Source of the DNA: an uncultured Bacteroidia bacterium
GTDB lineage: Bacteria; Bacteroidota; Bacteroidia; Bacteroidales; Prolixibacteraceae
NCBI GenBank assembly: GCA_903918045.1
Contig: CAIXCY010000060.1
Coordinates: forward strand, 1 to 64,000
Length of the DNA: 64,000 bases
Direction of reading: 5' to 3'
The notes under the pieces were generated by a model. That model did not search any database and was not told the origin of the DNA. It saw only the letters and a program-made list of their open reading frames with translations. A program made the position numbers and the translations under genes. This document shows positions 17,204-26,709 of this stretch, one piece after another. Every line of letters starts with the position of its first letter. Position 1 is the stretch's first letter.

Positions 17204-19216
17204 ATGGAAACCCCTGAAATTGTTAAGAATGATCCTTACCTAGCCCCTTTTAAGGCTGATTTCATCCGCTGGAAGGAGAAATTAAAGGTGAAAGAGGCCG
17301 AGATTCTGGATGGAAAATCACTCGTTGAGTTTGCCTCAGGCCATCTCTTTTTTGGTCTTTTCCGCACAAATAACGGATGGGTTATCCGCGAATGGGCACC
17401 AAATGCGACAGATATTTATTTAACAGGATCATTCAATGACTGGCATGAGCTCTCGGATTTCAGGTTTACCAATATTGGGAATGGTTGCTGGGAATTACAC
17501 CTTTCGGAGAACAGAATAACACATGGTGACCTTTATGCCCTTTCGGTCTATTGGAACGGCGGGCAGGGGAAACGGATTCCTGCCTGGACACGAAGAGCTG
17601 TACAGGATGATCACACAAAAATTTTTAACGCCCAGGTCTGGTCTCCTGAGGTTAGTTATAACTGGCAAAACAGCGGGTTTATCCGGCAGGAAGAGGCCCC
17701 GATTATCTACGAGGCCCATATCGGAATGAGTGGTGAAGAACCCAGGGTCCATACATACAATGAATTCAGAACAGATATCCTTCCCCGGATTAAGGCCGGA
17801 GGATACAATACTGTTCAGTTTATGGCCATTCCAGAGCACCCCTATTATGGAAGCTTCGGTTACCACGTATCCAGTTTTTTTGCTGCTTCATCGCGGTTCG
17901 GAACCCCTGAGGAGCTAAAACAGCTTATCGACGAGGCGCATGGGATGGGAATTTCGGTCATTATGGATATTGTCCACTCACATGCTGTAAAAAATGTTGT
18001 TGAAGGATTGGGCAGCTATGACGGAACACGTTACCAGTTTTTTCATGATGGACCAAGGGGTGAACACCCTGCCTGGGATTCCTATTGTTTCAATTACAAC
18101 AAGAATGAGGTTCTCCATTTTCTCTTTTCAAATATCCGGTTCTGGCTCGAAGAGTATAAATTTGATGGATTCCGTTTCGATGGTGTGACCAGCATGCTCT
18201 ATTTCGATCATGGCCTGGGAAAAGCATTTACCAGTTATGCCGATTATTTCACCCCGAATATTGATGATGACGCCATTGTTTATTTCAAACTGGCCAATCA
18301 ACTTATTCATGACCTGAATCCACATGCCTTGTCAATTGCCGAAGATATGAGCGGTCTTCCGGGACTGGCAGCTCCGCTAGCAACAGGCGGACTTGGTTTC
18401 GATTACCGGATGTCGATGGGTGTGCCGGATTATTGGATCAAACTGATCAAAGATCAAAAGGATGAGGATTGGAATGTGGGGCAGATCTTTCATGAGCTGA
18501 CCAGTCACCGGGCTGATGAGCGGGTCGTGAGTTATGCCGAGAGTCACGACCAGGCCATGGTTGGAGATAAAACGATAATTTTCAGACTCTTAGACAAGGA
18601 GATGTATTTCAGTATGCGCAAGGATCAACCCAATCTGGCTGTCGATCGCGGAATTGCGCTCCATAAGATGATCCGGTTAGCGACGCTTAGCTGTGCCGGA
18701 GGCGCCTATCTGAATTTCATGGGAAACGAATTTGGCCATCCTGAATGGATTGACTTCCCCCGTGAAGGGAATAGCTGGTCGTACCAACATGCGCGCAGGA
18801 TCTGGAGCATCGCCGAAAATCCGGAACTTCGTTTTCACTGGCTGCTCGATTTCGATCGCGATATGATCAACCTGGTTAAAGACGAGCGGCTTCTTGAGGA
18901 GCCCTATGTGCAATGGATAACAGATAATCAACCTGATCAGGTACTGGCTTTCAGGAGAAAAGACCTGCTGTTTATATTCAATTTCAATCCTTACAATTCT
19001 TTTGAAGGGTATGGAATACAGATAGAACCCTCCAAATTCAAGATTATTCTGCAAACTGACGCCCACGCTTATGGTGGATTTAACCGGATTGACGACCGGA
19101 TAACCTATTATGCAATACCTGAGGGAGGATTGGGTTCGACACATTATCTGAAAATTTATCTTCCCGCCAGGACCGCCATTGTATTGAAGAAACAGCCTTA
19201 TAAAAGTGTTCGATAA
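17204..19216 (+). CDS. glgB: 1,4-alpha-glucan branching enzyme (GH13_8 type)
   Basis: 670 residues. An N-terminal CBM48 domain (about 45-140, with FRTNNGWVIREWAPNATDIYLTG) precedes the GH13 barrel and an all-beta C-terminal domain. Catalytic residues are the nucleophile Asp326 in DGFRFDGVTSM, acid Glu380 in IAEDMSG and Asp449 in ESHDQA. The strings YEAHIGMSGEEPRV and GNEFGHPEWIDFPREGNSWSY place it with the eukaryote-like GH13_8 branching enzymes rather than the classical bacterial GH13_9 GlgB. It makes alpha-1,6 branches in glycogen in the cytoplasm. No other glycogen gene is adjacent; a PfkB-type kinase follows 42 nt later. Confidence 0.93.
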   Translation: METPEIVKNDPYLAPFKADFIRWKEKLKVKEAEILDGKSLVEFASGHLFFGLFRTNNGWVIREWAPNATDIYLTGSFNDWHELSDFRFTNIGNGCWELHLSENRITHGDLYALSVYWNGGQGKRIPAWTRRAVQDDHTKIFNAQVWSPEVSYNWQNSGFIRQEEAPIIYEAHIGMSGEEPRVHTYNEFRTDILPRIKAGGYNTVQFMAIPEHPYYGSFGYHVSSFFAASSRFGTPEELKQLIDEAHGMGISVIMDIVHSHAVKNVVEGLGSYDGTRYQFFHDGPRGEHPAWDSYCFNYNKNEVLHFLFSNIRFWLEEYKFDGFRFDGVTSMLYFDHGLGKAFTSYADYFTPNIDDDAIVYFKLANQLIHDLNPHALSIAEDMSGLPGLAAPLATGGLGFDYRMSMGVPDYWIKLIKDQKDEDWNVGQIFHELTSHRADERVVSYAESHDQAMVGDKTIIFRLLDKEMYFSMRKDQPNLAVDRGIALHKMIRLATLSCAGGAYLNFMGNEFGHPEWIDFPREGNSWSYQHARRIWSIAENPELRFHWLLDFDRDMINLVKDERLLEEPYVQWITDNQPDQVLAFRRKDLLFIFNFNPYNSFEGYGIQIEPSKFKIILQTDAHAYGGFNRIDDRITYYAIPEGGLGSTHYLKIYLPARTAIVLKKQPYKSVR

Positions 19217-19258
19217 AGGTATCTAATCGGCGGAATTAAAGTTTCTAATCCCTTTCCA

Positions 19259-20167
19259 ATGAGCGTTTATACGATTGGTGAAACAACCTATGATATTTTA
19301 TTCCGGAATGGTGAGCCGGTCGGGGCATGCAGTGGGGGAAGTGCCTATAATTCCGCGATTTCATTAGGCCGCAGTGGCGTGCCCGTAAGTCTTGTCACAA
19401 CCTTTGGCCAGGATCAGATCGGTGATTTTTCATTTGAGCTTCTTAAAAATAACGGGGTAAATTGTGATTTGATAAAAAGATTCAATGGTCGATCACGCGT
19501 TGCACTTGCCTTTATCGATCGCTTCAATAATGCCAATTACTCCTTCTACCCAGCCTCTGAGGATGTCTATCCCGATTACCCTGAACCGCAGAAAAATGAT
19601 ATTTTGCTACTTGGATCTTCATTTGCACTTCGTGATAACGGACGAGAAAGCCTTATAAGGTTTTTGACAGCGGCCAAAAAAAGAGAATGCATCATAATTT
19701 ACGATCCAAATGCCAGGCAATGTATGACCGATAAGCCAGAACTACTTCAGAAAATTATCGAAAATATGGCTCTGGTAACCATTATCAAGGGTTCTGACCA
19801 GGATTTCAAAAATATCTTTGGAGTTGACGATGGGAAAAGCGCCTGGTCTCATATACATAAACTAGGTAACAAAGTTCTGCTCTACACCAAGGGGGGTAAT
19901 GGAGCCGAGTTATTTTCATCGCCTATGCACCTGGAGATCCATGCAAAAGCGACCAAAGTTGTAAGTACCATTGGAGCCGGAGATAACTTTTCTGCGGGTA
20001 TTGTATACGGGCTCTATCAGAAATTGAGCGCAGGAATTACATGGAATCAATTATTGCCGGCAGATTGGGAAACGGTCATGAACTATGGAGCTTTTTTTTC
20101 CGCTGCTGTTTGTGCTTCGTCTGAAAACTATATTCCTGAAGAAACGGCGGAAATGCTAAGATCCTGA
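19259..20167 (+). CDS. PfkB family carbohydrate kinase
   Basis: 302 residues. The ribokinase fold is shown by the N-terminal GGSAYNSAISLGRSGVPVSLVTTFGQDQIGD and the C-terminal ATP/anion-hole motif TIGAGDNFSAGI, whose Asp is the catalytic base. The family phosphorylates sugars (often fructose) or nucleosides; the substrate cannot be fixed here. It lies 42 nt downstream of the branching enzyme on the same strand, so a role in cytoplasmic sugar metabolism is likely. A strong AT-rich hairpin follows the gene. Confidence 0.88.
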   Translation: MSVYTIGETTYDILFRNGEPVGACSGGSAYNSAISLGRSGVPVSLVTTFGQDQIGDFSFELLKNNGVNCDLIKRFNGRSRVALAFIDRFNNANYSFYPASEDVYPDYPEPQKNDILLLGSSFALRDNGRESLIRFLTAAKKRECIIIYDPNARQCMTDKPELLQKIIENMALVTIIKGSDQDFKNIFGVDDGKSAWSHIHKLGNKVLLYTKGGNGAELFSSPMHLEIHAKATKVVSTIGAGDNFSAGIVYGLYQKLSAGITWNQLLPADWETVMNYGAFFSAAVCASSENYIPEETAEMLRS

Positions 20168-20204
20168 TGCGCAAACGAATGAAAAAGGAAAGAATGAAAA
20201 ATAA

Positions 20205-20251
20205 AAGAATTATAAAATTAATTTTTATAATTCTTGAGAAATCATGATTTC
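20205..20251. terminator. Hairpin pair between converging genes, candidate bidirectional terminator
   Basis: The first stem has 13-bp perfect arms (20205-20217 and 20223-20235) and a 5-nt loop, almost all A/T. It is followed at once by a 14-bp perfect palindrome GAAATCATGATTTC (20238-20251). It lies after the PfkB gene and before the end of the converging radical SAM gene. Confidence 0.5.
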
Positions 20252-20373
20252 AAGAAGGATTAAAGCAGAAATTAAGGTCTCGCCGGGATTTTTTTATTAA
20301 GACCGAATTCAGGGTTGTTCACAAAGACTTTTGTTGCAAATTATTTATCCGGATTATAGCATATTGATTTTTT

Positions 20374-22578
20374 TCAAAGCATTAATAGTCCATTCTTGCG
20401 CAATAGCTTTACAGCCGGACTATTCCAAAAAAGCACAAAGTCTCCGCCCGTCTGCTCTACAAAGCTTTTCTCCAGTTCTCCAAAGGTGGTCTGCACCGAA
20501 TTACCAATTGAGAACTCTGGAATATGCGCTATTAACCATTTACCTTCTTCTTGTTTGAGCTGAATTTTAAGGTCAAGTTTTTTAGTTGGGAAAGTGAGTT
20601 CTCCCATCTCAAATGCCTGGTTTTTTTTCTTTCGTGTAAAGTATCGGATCGAAGGTGCTCCCCCCAGCCAACTAATTTTAAGGCTTGAGCTTATGCTTTC
20701 GAATGTTTCATAATTTATATGTTGACGGATCAGCCCTGGAACTAACGTAGTTCGCGGTACTTTGAAATCAAACCAGCCGGATAACGAAATGTCCAACCCG
20801 ATGCCATGCATATAATTGAACAGTGAATTTCTGAGCCCCTCACTGAATAAATCATGATCTGCCCCCATGGGATCACTATGAATCATGTCGTTATTGGCAA
20901 AGATGCCGGGGATAGTATTTTCAATTTTCACCTTGAATTGTGCAGGATTTAAGCCTATCGGGCTGTGGGCAGTCATTGCAAAATGGTGCCAGAATCCCGA
21001 CTGAACCACCCCTGCTTCAAATAATTGCCTGACAACTTCAAGTGAATCGATTGTTTCCTGGGTCGTTTGGGTTGGAAAACCATACATCAGATACGCATGA
21101 ACCATAATCCCTGCCCGTGTAAAATTATCGGCGACCCGGGCCACCTTCGCCACACTAACCCCTTTATTAATCATCCCAAGCAATCTGTCTGACGCTACTT
21201 CCAGTCCACCTGAAACGGCAATGCAACCAGATTCTCTAAGTAAATAACAGAGATCAAATGTAAAGCTTTGTTCAAAGCGAATATTTGTCCACCAAACGAC
21301 TGTAATTTTTCTTCTGATGATCTCCAAAGCCAAAGCTTTCAGAAGTGCAGGCGGGGCCGCTTCATCGACAAAATGGAACCCGATCTCTCCGGTTTGCCCG
21401 ATAATCTTTTCGATGCGGTCGCATAAAACTTGTACAGTATTGGGTTCATAGCGCCCAATATAATCAAGGGAAGTATCACAGAAGGTGCATCGGCCCCAAT
21501 AGCAGCCATGGGCAAGGGTAAGTTTATTCCACCTTCCGTCACTCCAGAGGCGGTGCATCGGATTTGCAATTTCGATTACAGAAAGATAGCTGTTCAGCAT
21601 AAAATCACTGTAATCAGGAGTGCCCGTTTCAACCTGTGAAAACTCTTTCTGAAGGGATCCATTCAGGTAAACAACCTTTCCCTCTTCGAGTGTAAAGGTC
21701 CTTTTCAGGTCCATTTTTTCCCGATTCCCCTCTAAGTATTCAATGAGATTCAGAAAAGGGGCCTCTCCATCGTCGAGTGTTATAAAATCAAGATAGTTAA
21801 ACACGCGTGGTTCGTTAAGAGAGCGCAACTCCGTATTCGCAAAACCTCCCCCCATAACAATTTTCATAGTCGGAAAATGTTTTTTGATCCATTGCCCGCA
21901 TTTTAGTGCACTATACAAATTTCCGGGAAAGGGAACTGAAAAAGCAATTAGTGTTGGCTTAACAGACACTATTTTTTCGTGTAGCAATCCAAGTAAAATC
22001 TTGTCAATAAAACTATTCGATGCCAGCAAAGTCTCATTGATCTCGTCGAAAGTAGCCGCTGACCGGCCTAACCGTTCAGCGTAGCGGCTAAAGCCAAAAT
22101 GTGGGTCGACGGCCTCTTTAATCAGATCAGAAAGATCTTCAAGATAAAGGGTTGCCAAATGCTTTGCTTTATCCTGAATTCCCATGGATCCAAAGGCCCA
22201 TTCCAGATCTTCAGAAGTGGCAAACCGTGAAGCTTCGGGTAAAAAATCGCAATTGCAAATCAGATGAGCCAGAGTTGCGTTCTTCCCCTGAAGCAATGCA
22301 ATAACCTGGTCAATAGTCTGAATATACCTTTCGCGCAAATTGAAAATGCGCATTGAATTAGCAGACATTTCAGGGTTTTTAATCGCTATTTCGCGAAAAA
22401 GATCAGTCAGTCCTTCAAATGAAAATAGTGCCAGGATTGTCTCAATCCCCAAATCACATTGCACCGAATGAATGGATTTGGTATTTAGAAATCCTTTCAG
22501 ATAAGCGGTTGCAGGATAGGGCGTATTTAGTTGTGTAAAAGGTGGCGTTATCAAGAGCACTTTTTGTCTCACAGGCAA
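20374..22578 (-). CDS. B12-binding-type radical SAM protein, function unknown
   Basis: 734 residues. The N-terminal 300 residues contain a cobalamin-binding-like fold (TLIAFSVPFPGN...IVMGGGFANTE...DFITLDDGEAPF) without a clear DxHxxG, so cobalamin may bind base-on elsewhere or not at all. The radical SAM barrel follows, with cluster ligands Cys359, Cys364 and Cys367 in GCYWGRCTFC. The spacing is CX4CX2C rather than the usual CX3CX2C, a variant I recall from some B12-radical SAM groups. A C-terminal region of about 200 residues has no motif I recognise. It is transcribed divergently from the MEMO-AMMECR1 gene with 60 bp between starts. No RiPP precursor or cell-wall context is visible, so the substrate is open. 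Confidence 0.85.
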   Translation of the reverse strand: MPVRQKVLLITPPFTQLNTPYPATAYLKGFLNTKSIHSVQCDLGIETILALFSFEGLTDLFREIAIKNPEMSANSMRIFNLRERYIQTIDQVIALLQGKNATLAHLICNCDFLPEASRFATSEDLEWAFGSMGIQDKAKHLATLYLEDLSDLIKEAVDPHFGFSRYAERLGRSAATFDEINETLLASNSFIDKILLGLLHEKIVSVKPTLIAFSVPFPGNLYSALKCGQWIKKHFPTMKIVMGGGFANTELRSLNEPRVFNYLDFITLDDGEAPFLNLIEYLEGNREKMDLKRTFTLEEGKVVYLNGSLQKEFSQVETGTPDYSDFMLNSYLSVIEIANPMHRLWSDGRWNKLTLAHGCYWGRCTFCDTSLDYIGRYEPNTVQVLCDRIEKIIGQTGEIGFHFVDEAAPPALLKALALEIIRRKITVVWWTNIRFEQSFTFDLCYLLRESGCIAVSGGLEVASDRLLGMINKGVSVAKVARVADNFTRAGIMVHAYLMYGFPTQTTQETIDSLEVVRQLFEAGVVQSGFWHHFAMTAHSPIGLNPAQFKVKIENTIPGIFANNDMIHSDPMGADHDLFSEGLRNSLFNYMHGIGLDISLSGWFDFKVPRTTLVPGLIRQHINYETFESISSSLKISWLGGAPSIRYFTRKKKNQAFEMGELTFPTKKLDLKIQLKQEEGKWLIAHIPEFSIGNSVQTTFGELEKSFVEQTGGDFVLFWNSPAVKLLRKNGLLML

Positions 22579-22638
22579 AGTTTTAGCGTTGTGTAAAGGT
22601 AATATTTATTCAAAATTGTTGTAACTTTATACCTAATA

Positions 22639-24147
22639 ATGCCTATAACCATGCAAGCAAATTATTTTAATATTGGAGTATTGGTATTTATTTGCGCATC
22701 TGTTTTCTCTCATCAACCAATTACAAACAGGAAGCCCTATGCTGCAGGAAGGTTTTACACCAATAAACCGGAAGAATTAAAAGCCCACCTCGAACAACTA
22801 TTCTCAAAGTCGGGTAGTCCAAAACAGGGTAACACACCTTTGGCAATTTTGGTACCCCATGCAGGTTATGTTTATAGCGGTGAGGTTGCAGCCAGCGCTT
22901 TTAATCAGGTTGATCCTAATCGTAAATTTGAACGGATCTTTATTATCGGATCGAGTCATACGACAAGTTTCCGGGGAGCATCGGTCTATTGCGACGGTCA
23001 TTTTGAAACCCCGTTAGGTACTGTCAAAGTGGACCTTGAACTTGCAAAAAAACTGGTCAGGGAGAATGAATTTCTTTCAGATAATCCTGATGCGCATCAG
23101 TTTGAGCATAGTCTCGAAGTTCAGCTTCCTTTCTTACAGCATCACATGCATACCGATTTTAAGATTGTTCCTGTTATCATTGGATCCTCAACTATTGAAA
23201 CATCCCAAAAACTGGCTAAAATATTCCAACCCTACCTGAATGAAAAGAACCTGTTTATTATTAGCAGTGATTTCTCCCATTATCCTGATTACAAAGACGC
23301 CTGCGCTGCAGACCTGGCTACAGCGGAAGCAATTAAAACCAATAAGGCTTCAAATTTAACCACTGTTCTTGAAGCCAATAAAAAGAGAAATATCCCAGGG
23401 CTCGCGACCAGCCTTTGCGGATGGAGTTCTGTCCTCACCTTACTTTATATGACGGAACAAATGGAGGAGATTTCAGTCGACCTGATTCAATACAAGAATT
23501 CGGGAGACTCACCTTATGGCGACAAACAACGGGTTGTGGGATACTGGGCCGCCACATTTACAAAATCAAAGAGCGGTGATCAGCGGAATGAATTCTCACT
23601 GAAAAGCGATGAAAAAAAGTTCCTTCTCAAATTAGCAAGGGAAACGCTCTCAGAATACCTCAGAAAAGGGAAGGTGCCAGAGGTAAATACCTCCGGACTG
23701 AGCGCTACCCTGAAAACGCCGTGCGGAGCTTTTGTCACCCTTAACAAAAACAATCACCTTCGGGGTTGTATTGGCCATTTTGAACCAAACCTTCCGCTCT
23801 GGAAAATAGTACAACAAATGGCTGTTGCTGCAGCTACCCTGGATTCTCGTTTTAATAAATTGGAATTAAGTGAATTGGGGGATATCGAGATCGAAATTTC
23901 AGTCTTAACCCCTTTGAAACGGATTAAATCAGTTGAAGAATTTATCCTTGGGAAAGACGGAATTTACATTAAAAAAGGGAGCTTATCCGGGACTTTCCTT
24001 CCTCAGGTTGCTACCCAGACTGGTTGGAGTAAGGAGGATTTTTTGGGACATTGTGCCAGAGACAAGGCAGGCCTTGGATGGGATGGGTGGAAAGCGGCTG
24101 ATTTATTTACCTATCAGGCACTCGTTTTTGGAGAGGGAGAAGAATAG
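22639..24147 (+). CDS. AmmeMemoRadiSam protein B-A fusion (MEMO1 + AMMECR1 domains) with signal-like N-terminus
   Basis: 502 residues. Residues about 9-25 are hydrophobic (FNIGVLVFICASVF), resembling an uncleaved or cleavable signal. The MEMO domain (about 30-305) keeps the metal ligands of human MEMO1: His74 in VPHAGYVYSG, His107 in IGSSHT and Cys260 in SLCGW, plus SSDFSHYPDY. The AMMECR1 domain (about 325-500) has TPCGAFVTLNKNNHLRGCIGHFEP. The two families and a radical SAM enzyme make the AmmeMemoRadiSam set, whose product is not established as far as I know; MEMO1 binds copper or iron. The fusion, the export-like leader and the membrane protein and radical SAM genes downstream (65 and 16 nt gaps) suggest one complex at the membrane or in the periplasm. 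Confidence 0.9.
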   Translation: MPITMQANYFNIGVLVFICASVFSHQPITNRKPYAAGRFYTNKPEELKAHLEQLFSKSGSPKQGNTPLAILVPHAGYVYSGEVAASAFNQVDPNRKFERIFIIGSSHTTSFRGASVYCDGHFETPLGTVKVDLELAKKLVRENEFLSDNPDAHQFEHSLEVQLPFLQHHMHTDFKIVPVIIGSSTIETSQKLAKIFQPYLNEKNLFIISSDFSHYPDYKDACAADLATAEAIKTNKASNLTTVLEANKKRNIPGLATSLCGWSSVLTLLYMTEQMEEISVDLIQYKNSGDSPYGDKQRVVGYWAATFTKSKSGDQRNEFSLKSDEKKFLLKLARETLSEYLRKGKVPEVNTSGLSATLKTPCGAFVTLNKNNHLRGCIGHFEPNLPLWKIVQQMAVAAATLDSRFNKLELSELGDIEIEISVLTPLKRIKSVEEFILGKDGIYIKKGSLSGTFLPQVATQTGWSKEDFLGHCARDKAGLGWDGWKAADLFTYQALVFGEGEE

Positions 24148-24212
24148 TCTCAATAAGACCACCCCCTTCAAAATAATTGGACCAACAGGAAGAATAGAAA
24201 CATTCGCATTCC

Positions 24213-26693
24213 ATGAAATCGGCTTATCCCCTGCTTCTGATCGCTAGTCTCGTTATATTTTTCTATCTTTTATCGGTTTCCTTCGTTCGAATTGGATTGT
24301 TAAGCAAGGTTTACCACCGGAAATTCTGGAATGTAAATTTGCTAATATCCTTTCTGACAGTAGGTGCCATCGGCTTGATGATGATCGTGAAAATTAATTA
24401 CAAGCTTGAACTCCCCTTTTATGATTCGTTATTGAGGTACCATGTCGATTTTGGAATCGTGATGATACTGATTGGTATGTTTCATTTATGGTGGCATCTC
24501 GATTATTACCACAAACTTTTTAAGATTGAAAAGTCTCCTGCAGCAGCTATCCCATTCTCTGTTCAGGATGACCTCAATGGCTTTGTATTGAAGATCTCGA
24601 TATTTTTATTGGGAGCCACCGCAATGGTAGCCCAAATCATCCTGCTGCGCGAATTTATGTCGGTCTTTAACGGAAATGAACTTGTCGTCGGATTAGTACT
24701 CGCTAACTGGATGGTATTAACGGGATTTGGCGCTATGCTGGGAAAGCAGGAGGTAAGAATTAAAAAAACATCGGGCTTGATTATTTCCGGACTTCTAATC
24801 CTGACTGTATTGCCTTTTATAACTACCTTCCTTATTAACTATTTAAAGAACATAATATTTCCCATTGGAGCAATGATTGATGTATTTCAAATCTTCCTCG
24901 CTTCCTTGTTGCTTTTGATCCCGTTTTGTGTGGTCAGTGGCTTCCTGTTCACATTTATCTCAGGTAGTTATTCTAATTCAAGAGGGAACAATGAAACCGG
25001 ATCTGTTTATGGATTTGAGTCGGTTGGAAGTATTACCGGAGGATTACTCACCGGTCTTATCTTCATTTTTTTGTTTTCCTCTGCAGAAAGCCTGCTGGTT
25101 CTGGCTGCAATAAATGGATTTGTAATCTTTCTGATTTGCCGCAATAAAGGGGTTCCCGCATTGGCAATGACCTCATTGGTGATCGGTTTTTCAGCGATTA
25201 CGCTGCTCTTCTTTCAGCCAGAAAAGATGATAAGACGGTGGGTGTACCCCAACCAGGTCATAGTAGTCTCGAAGGACACCCCTTATGGGAATATTGTGCG
25301 TACGCGACAAATGAATTTAACCAGTACCTATATCAACAACACCCCACTTTACGACTCCGAAAATTTCATGATCAATGAGGAGACCGTTCATTTTGCAATG
25401 ATTCAACACAATAACCCTTCAAATATACTTGTTGTTTCGGGAGACCTTTTAGGTCAAATCAGGGAATTAATGAAGTACAATCCGGAATCAATTGACTGTG
25501 TGGAGGAGAATCGCTGGTTGCTGGCACTTTCAGGTGATTCTCTGAGCAAAATAGAGTCCCGGAAGATCCGGATATATTCGAAGGACCCCATCCGTTTTAT
25601 CCGAAATACCCTAAAGATTTTTGATATAGCCCTTTTAAATCTTCCTGCCCCCTCCTCCCTTCAGAATAATCGCTTTTATACACTTGAGTTTTTCACCCTT
25701 CTGAAAAGAAAACTTTCCCCCGGTGCAGTGCTCTGTTTTGGATTGCCTGCACCTGTAAACTATATGAATAAGGAGGCCGTTGCTCTTACCTCAACGCTTT
25801 TTATGACGTTGAAAAGGGTGTTTCAAAACGTAGTTATTATTCCTGGGGAGAAAAACTATTTCATCGCTTCTGACAATAAGCTCACCTATGAGATCGCAAC
25901 GGCTATTCACCAACGAGGGATCAGCAACCGATATGTCAATCCTGACTATTTTGATAATGATTTGCTTAAAAGTCGCGGGGAATCAATTCTGTCAGCTTTA
26001 AGCCCTGATGTCGAAATCAACCGGAACTTAAGACCTGTTTTGTACCAAGATGAAATGGATTACTGGTTAAGTCATTTCAAAGGAAAATTCTGGCTTATGG
26101 CATTTCTTGCCGGTATGCTGGCTATTGTCATTTTTATCTCAGGCAACACACCTTCGAAAATCATGTTTGTAACTGGATTTTCGGCAACAGGACTCGAAAT
26201 ACTTTTACTCTTCGGCATACAGGTTTATTTTGGAACGATTTATCTGCTAACCAGTTTTGTATTTACCGGTTTTATGGCTGGATTGGCCTTTGGATCTTTC
26301 AGAGGGAAATCTATAAAAACCATTTCCGAAAGTAAATATCTGTATATTAATCAATTGTTAATTGGATTTCTGGCTGCCGGGACTGCTTTTCTCCTTTTTG
26401 CGCCTGGAATCCTAAATTTTGCGCCGGCAATTGTTTACCTTTTGTATTTATCGGTAATTGTCTCAATCGGGACTATTACCGGTCTCCAGTATACAAGGGT
26501 ATCGATCTGCCAGACAGGCAGCTACGCTAATATTACCGGGTGGACCTATAGTTACGATTTATATGGTTCTGCATTCGGGGCTCTGGTTGTTACGCTATAT
26601 TTGATTCCAAATATGGGGATTGTCACAACAGCAATTATCCTTGCTTTTTGCAACATCTTATATGGAATTTATTTAACTTTAAAGGGATATTAA
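24213..26693 (+). CDS. Polytopic membrane protein with spermidine-synthase-like domain
   Basis: 826 residues. Residues 1-100 hold three membrane helices with His77, His91 and His95 (YHVDF...FHLWWHLDYY); H77 and H91 are 14 apart, as in haem-binding helices of b-type cytochromes. Residues about 110-340 form a membrane domain like that of fused spermidine synthase/transporter proteins (MVAQIILLREFMSVFNGNELVVGLVLANWM, GSVYGFESVGSITGG). Residues about 350-600 resemble an aminopropyltransferase (TPYGNIVRTRQM..., ILVVSGDLLGQIRELMKY), but the SAM-binding GGGDG is degenerate. Seven or so helices follow (about 620-826). The function is unknown. Its place between the MEMO-AMMECR1 and radical SAM genes makes it a likely membrane partner of that system. 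Confidence 0.8.
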   Translation: MKSAYPLLLIASLVIFFYLLSVSFVRIGLLSKVYHRKFWNVNLLISFLTVGAIGLMMIVKINYKLELPFYDSLLRYHVDFGIVMILIGMFHLWWHLDYYHKLFKIEKSPAAAIPFSVQDDLNGFVLKISIFLLGATAMVAQIILLREFMSVFNGNELVVGLVLANWMVLTGFGAMLGKQEVRIKKTSGLIISGLLILTVLPFITTFLINYLKNIIFPIGAMIDVFQIFLASLLLLIPFCVVSGFLFTFISGSYSNSRGNNETGSVYGFESVGSITGGLLTGLIFIFLFSSAESLLVLAAINGFVIFLICRNKGVPALAMTSLVIGFSAITLLFFQPEKMIRRWVYPNQVIVVSKDTPYGNIVRTRQMNLTSTYINNTPLYDSENFMINEETVHFAMIQHNNPSNILVVSGDLLGQIRELMKYNPESIDCVEENRWLLALSGDSLSKIESRKIRIYSKDPIRFIRNTLKIFDIALLNLPAPSSLQNNRFYTLEFFTLLKRKLSPGAVLCFGLPAPVNYMNKEAVALTSTLFMTLKRVFQNVVIIPGEKNYFIASDNKLTYEIATAIHQRGISNRYVNPDYFDNDLLKSRGESILSALSPDVEINRNLRPVLYQDEMDYWLSHFKGKFWLMAFLAGMLAIVIFISGNTPSKIMFVTGFSATGLEILLLFGIQVYFGTIYLLTSFVFTGFMAGLAFGSFRGKSIKTISESKYLYINQLLIGFLAAGTAFLLFAPGILNFAPAIVYLLYLSVIVSIGTITGLQYTRVSICQTGSYANITGWTYSYDLYGSAFGALVVTLYLIPNMGIVTTAIILAFCNILYGIYLTLKGY

Positions 26694-26709
26694 ACCCATC
26701 AATCTTAAT

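Noticed and set aside
20331-20558. Short plus-strand open frame of 75 codons
   Set aside because: Mostly antisense to the end of the radical SAM gene with no domain.
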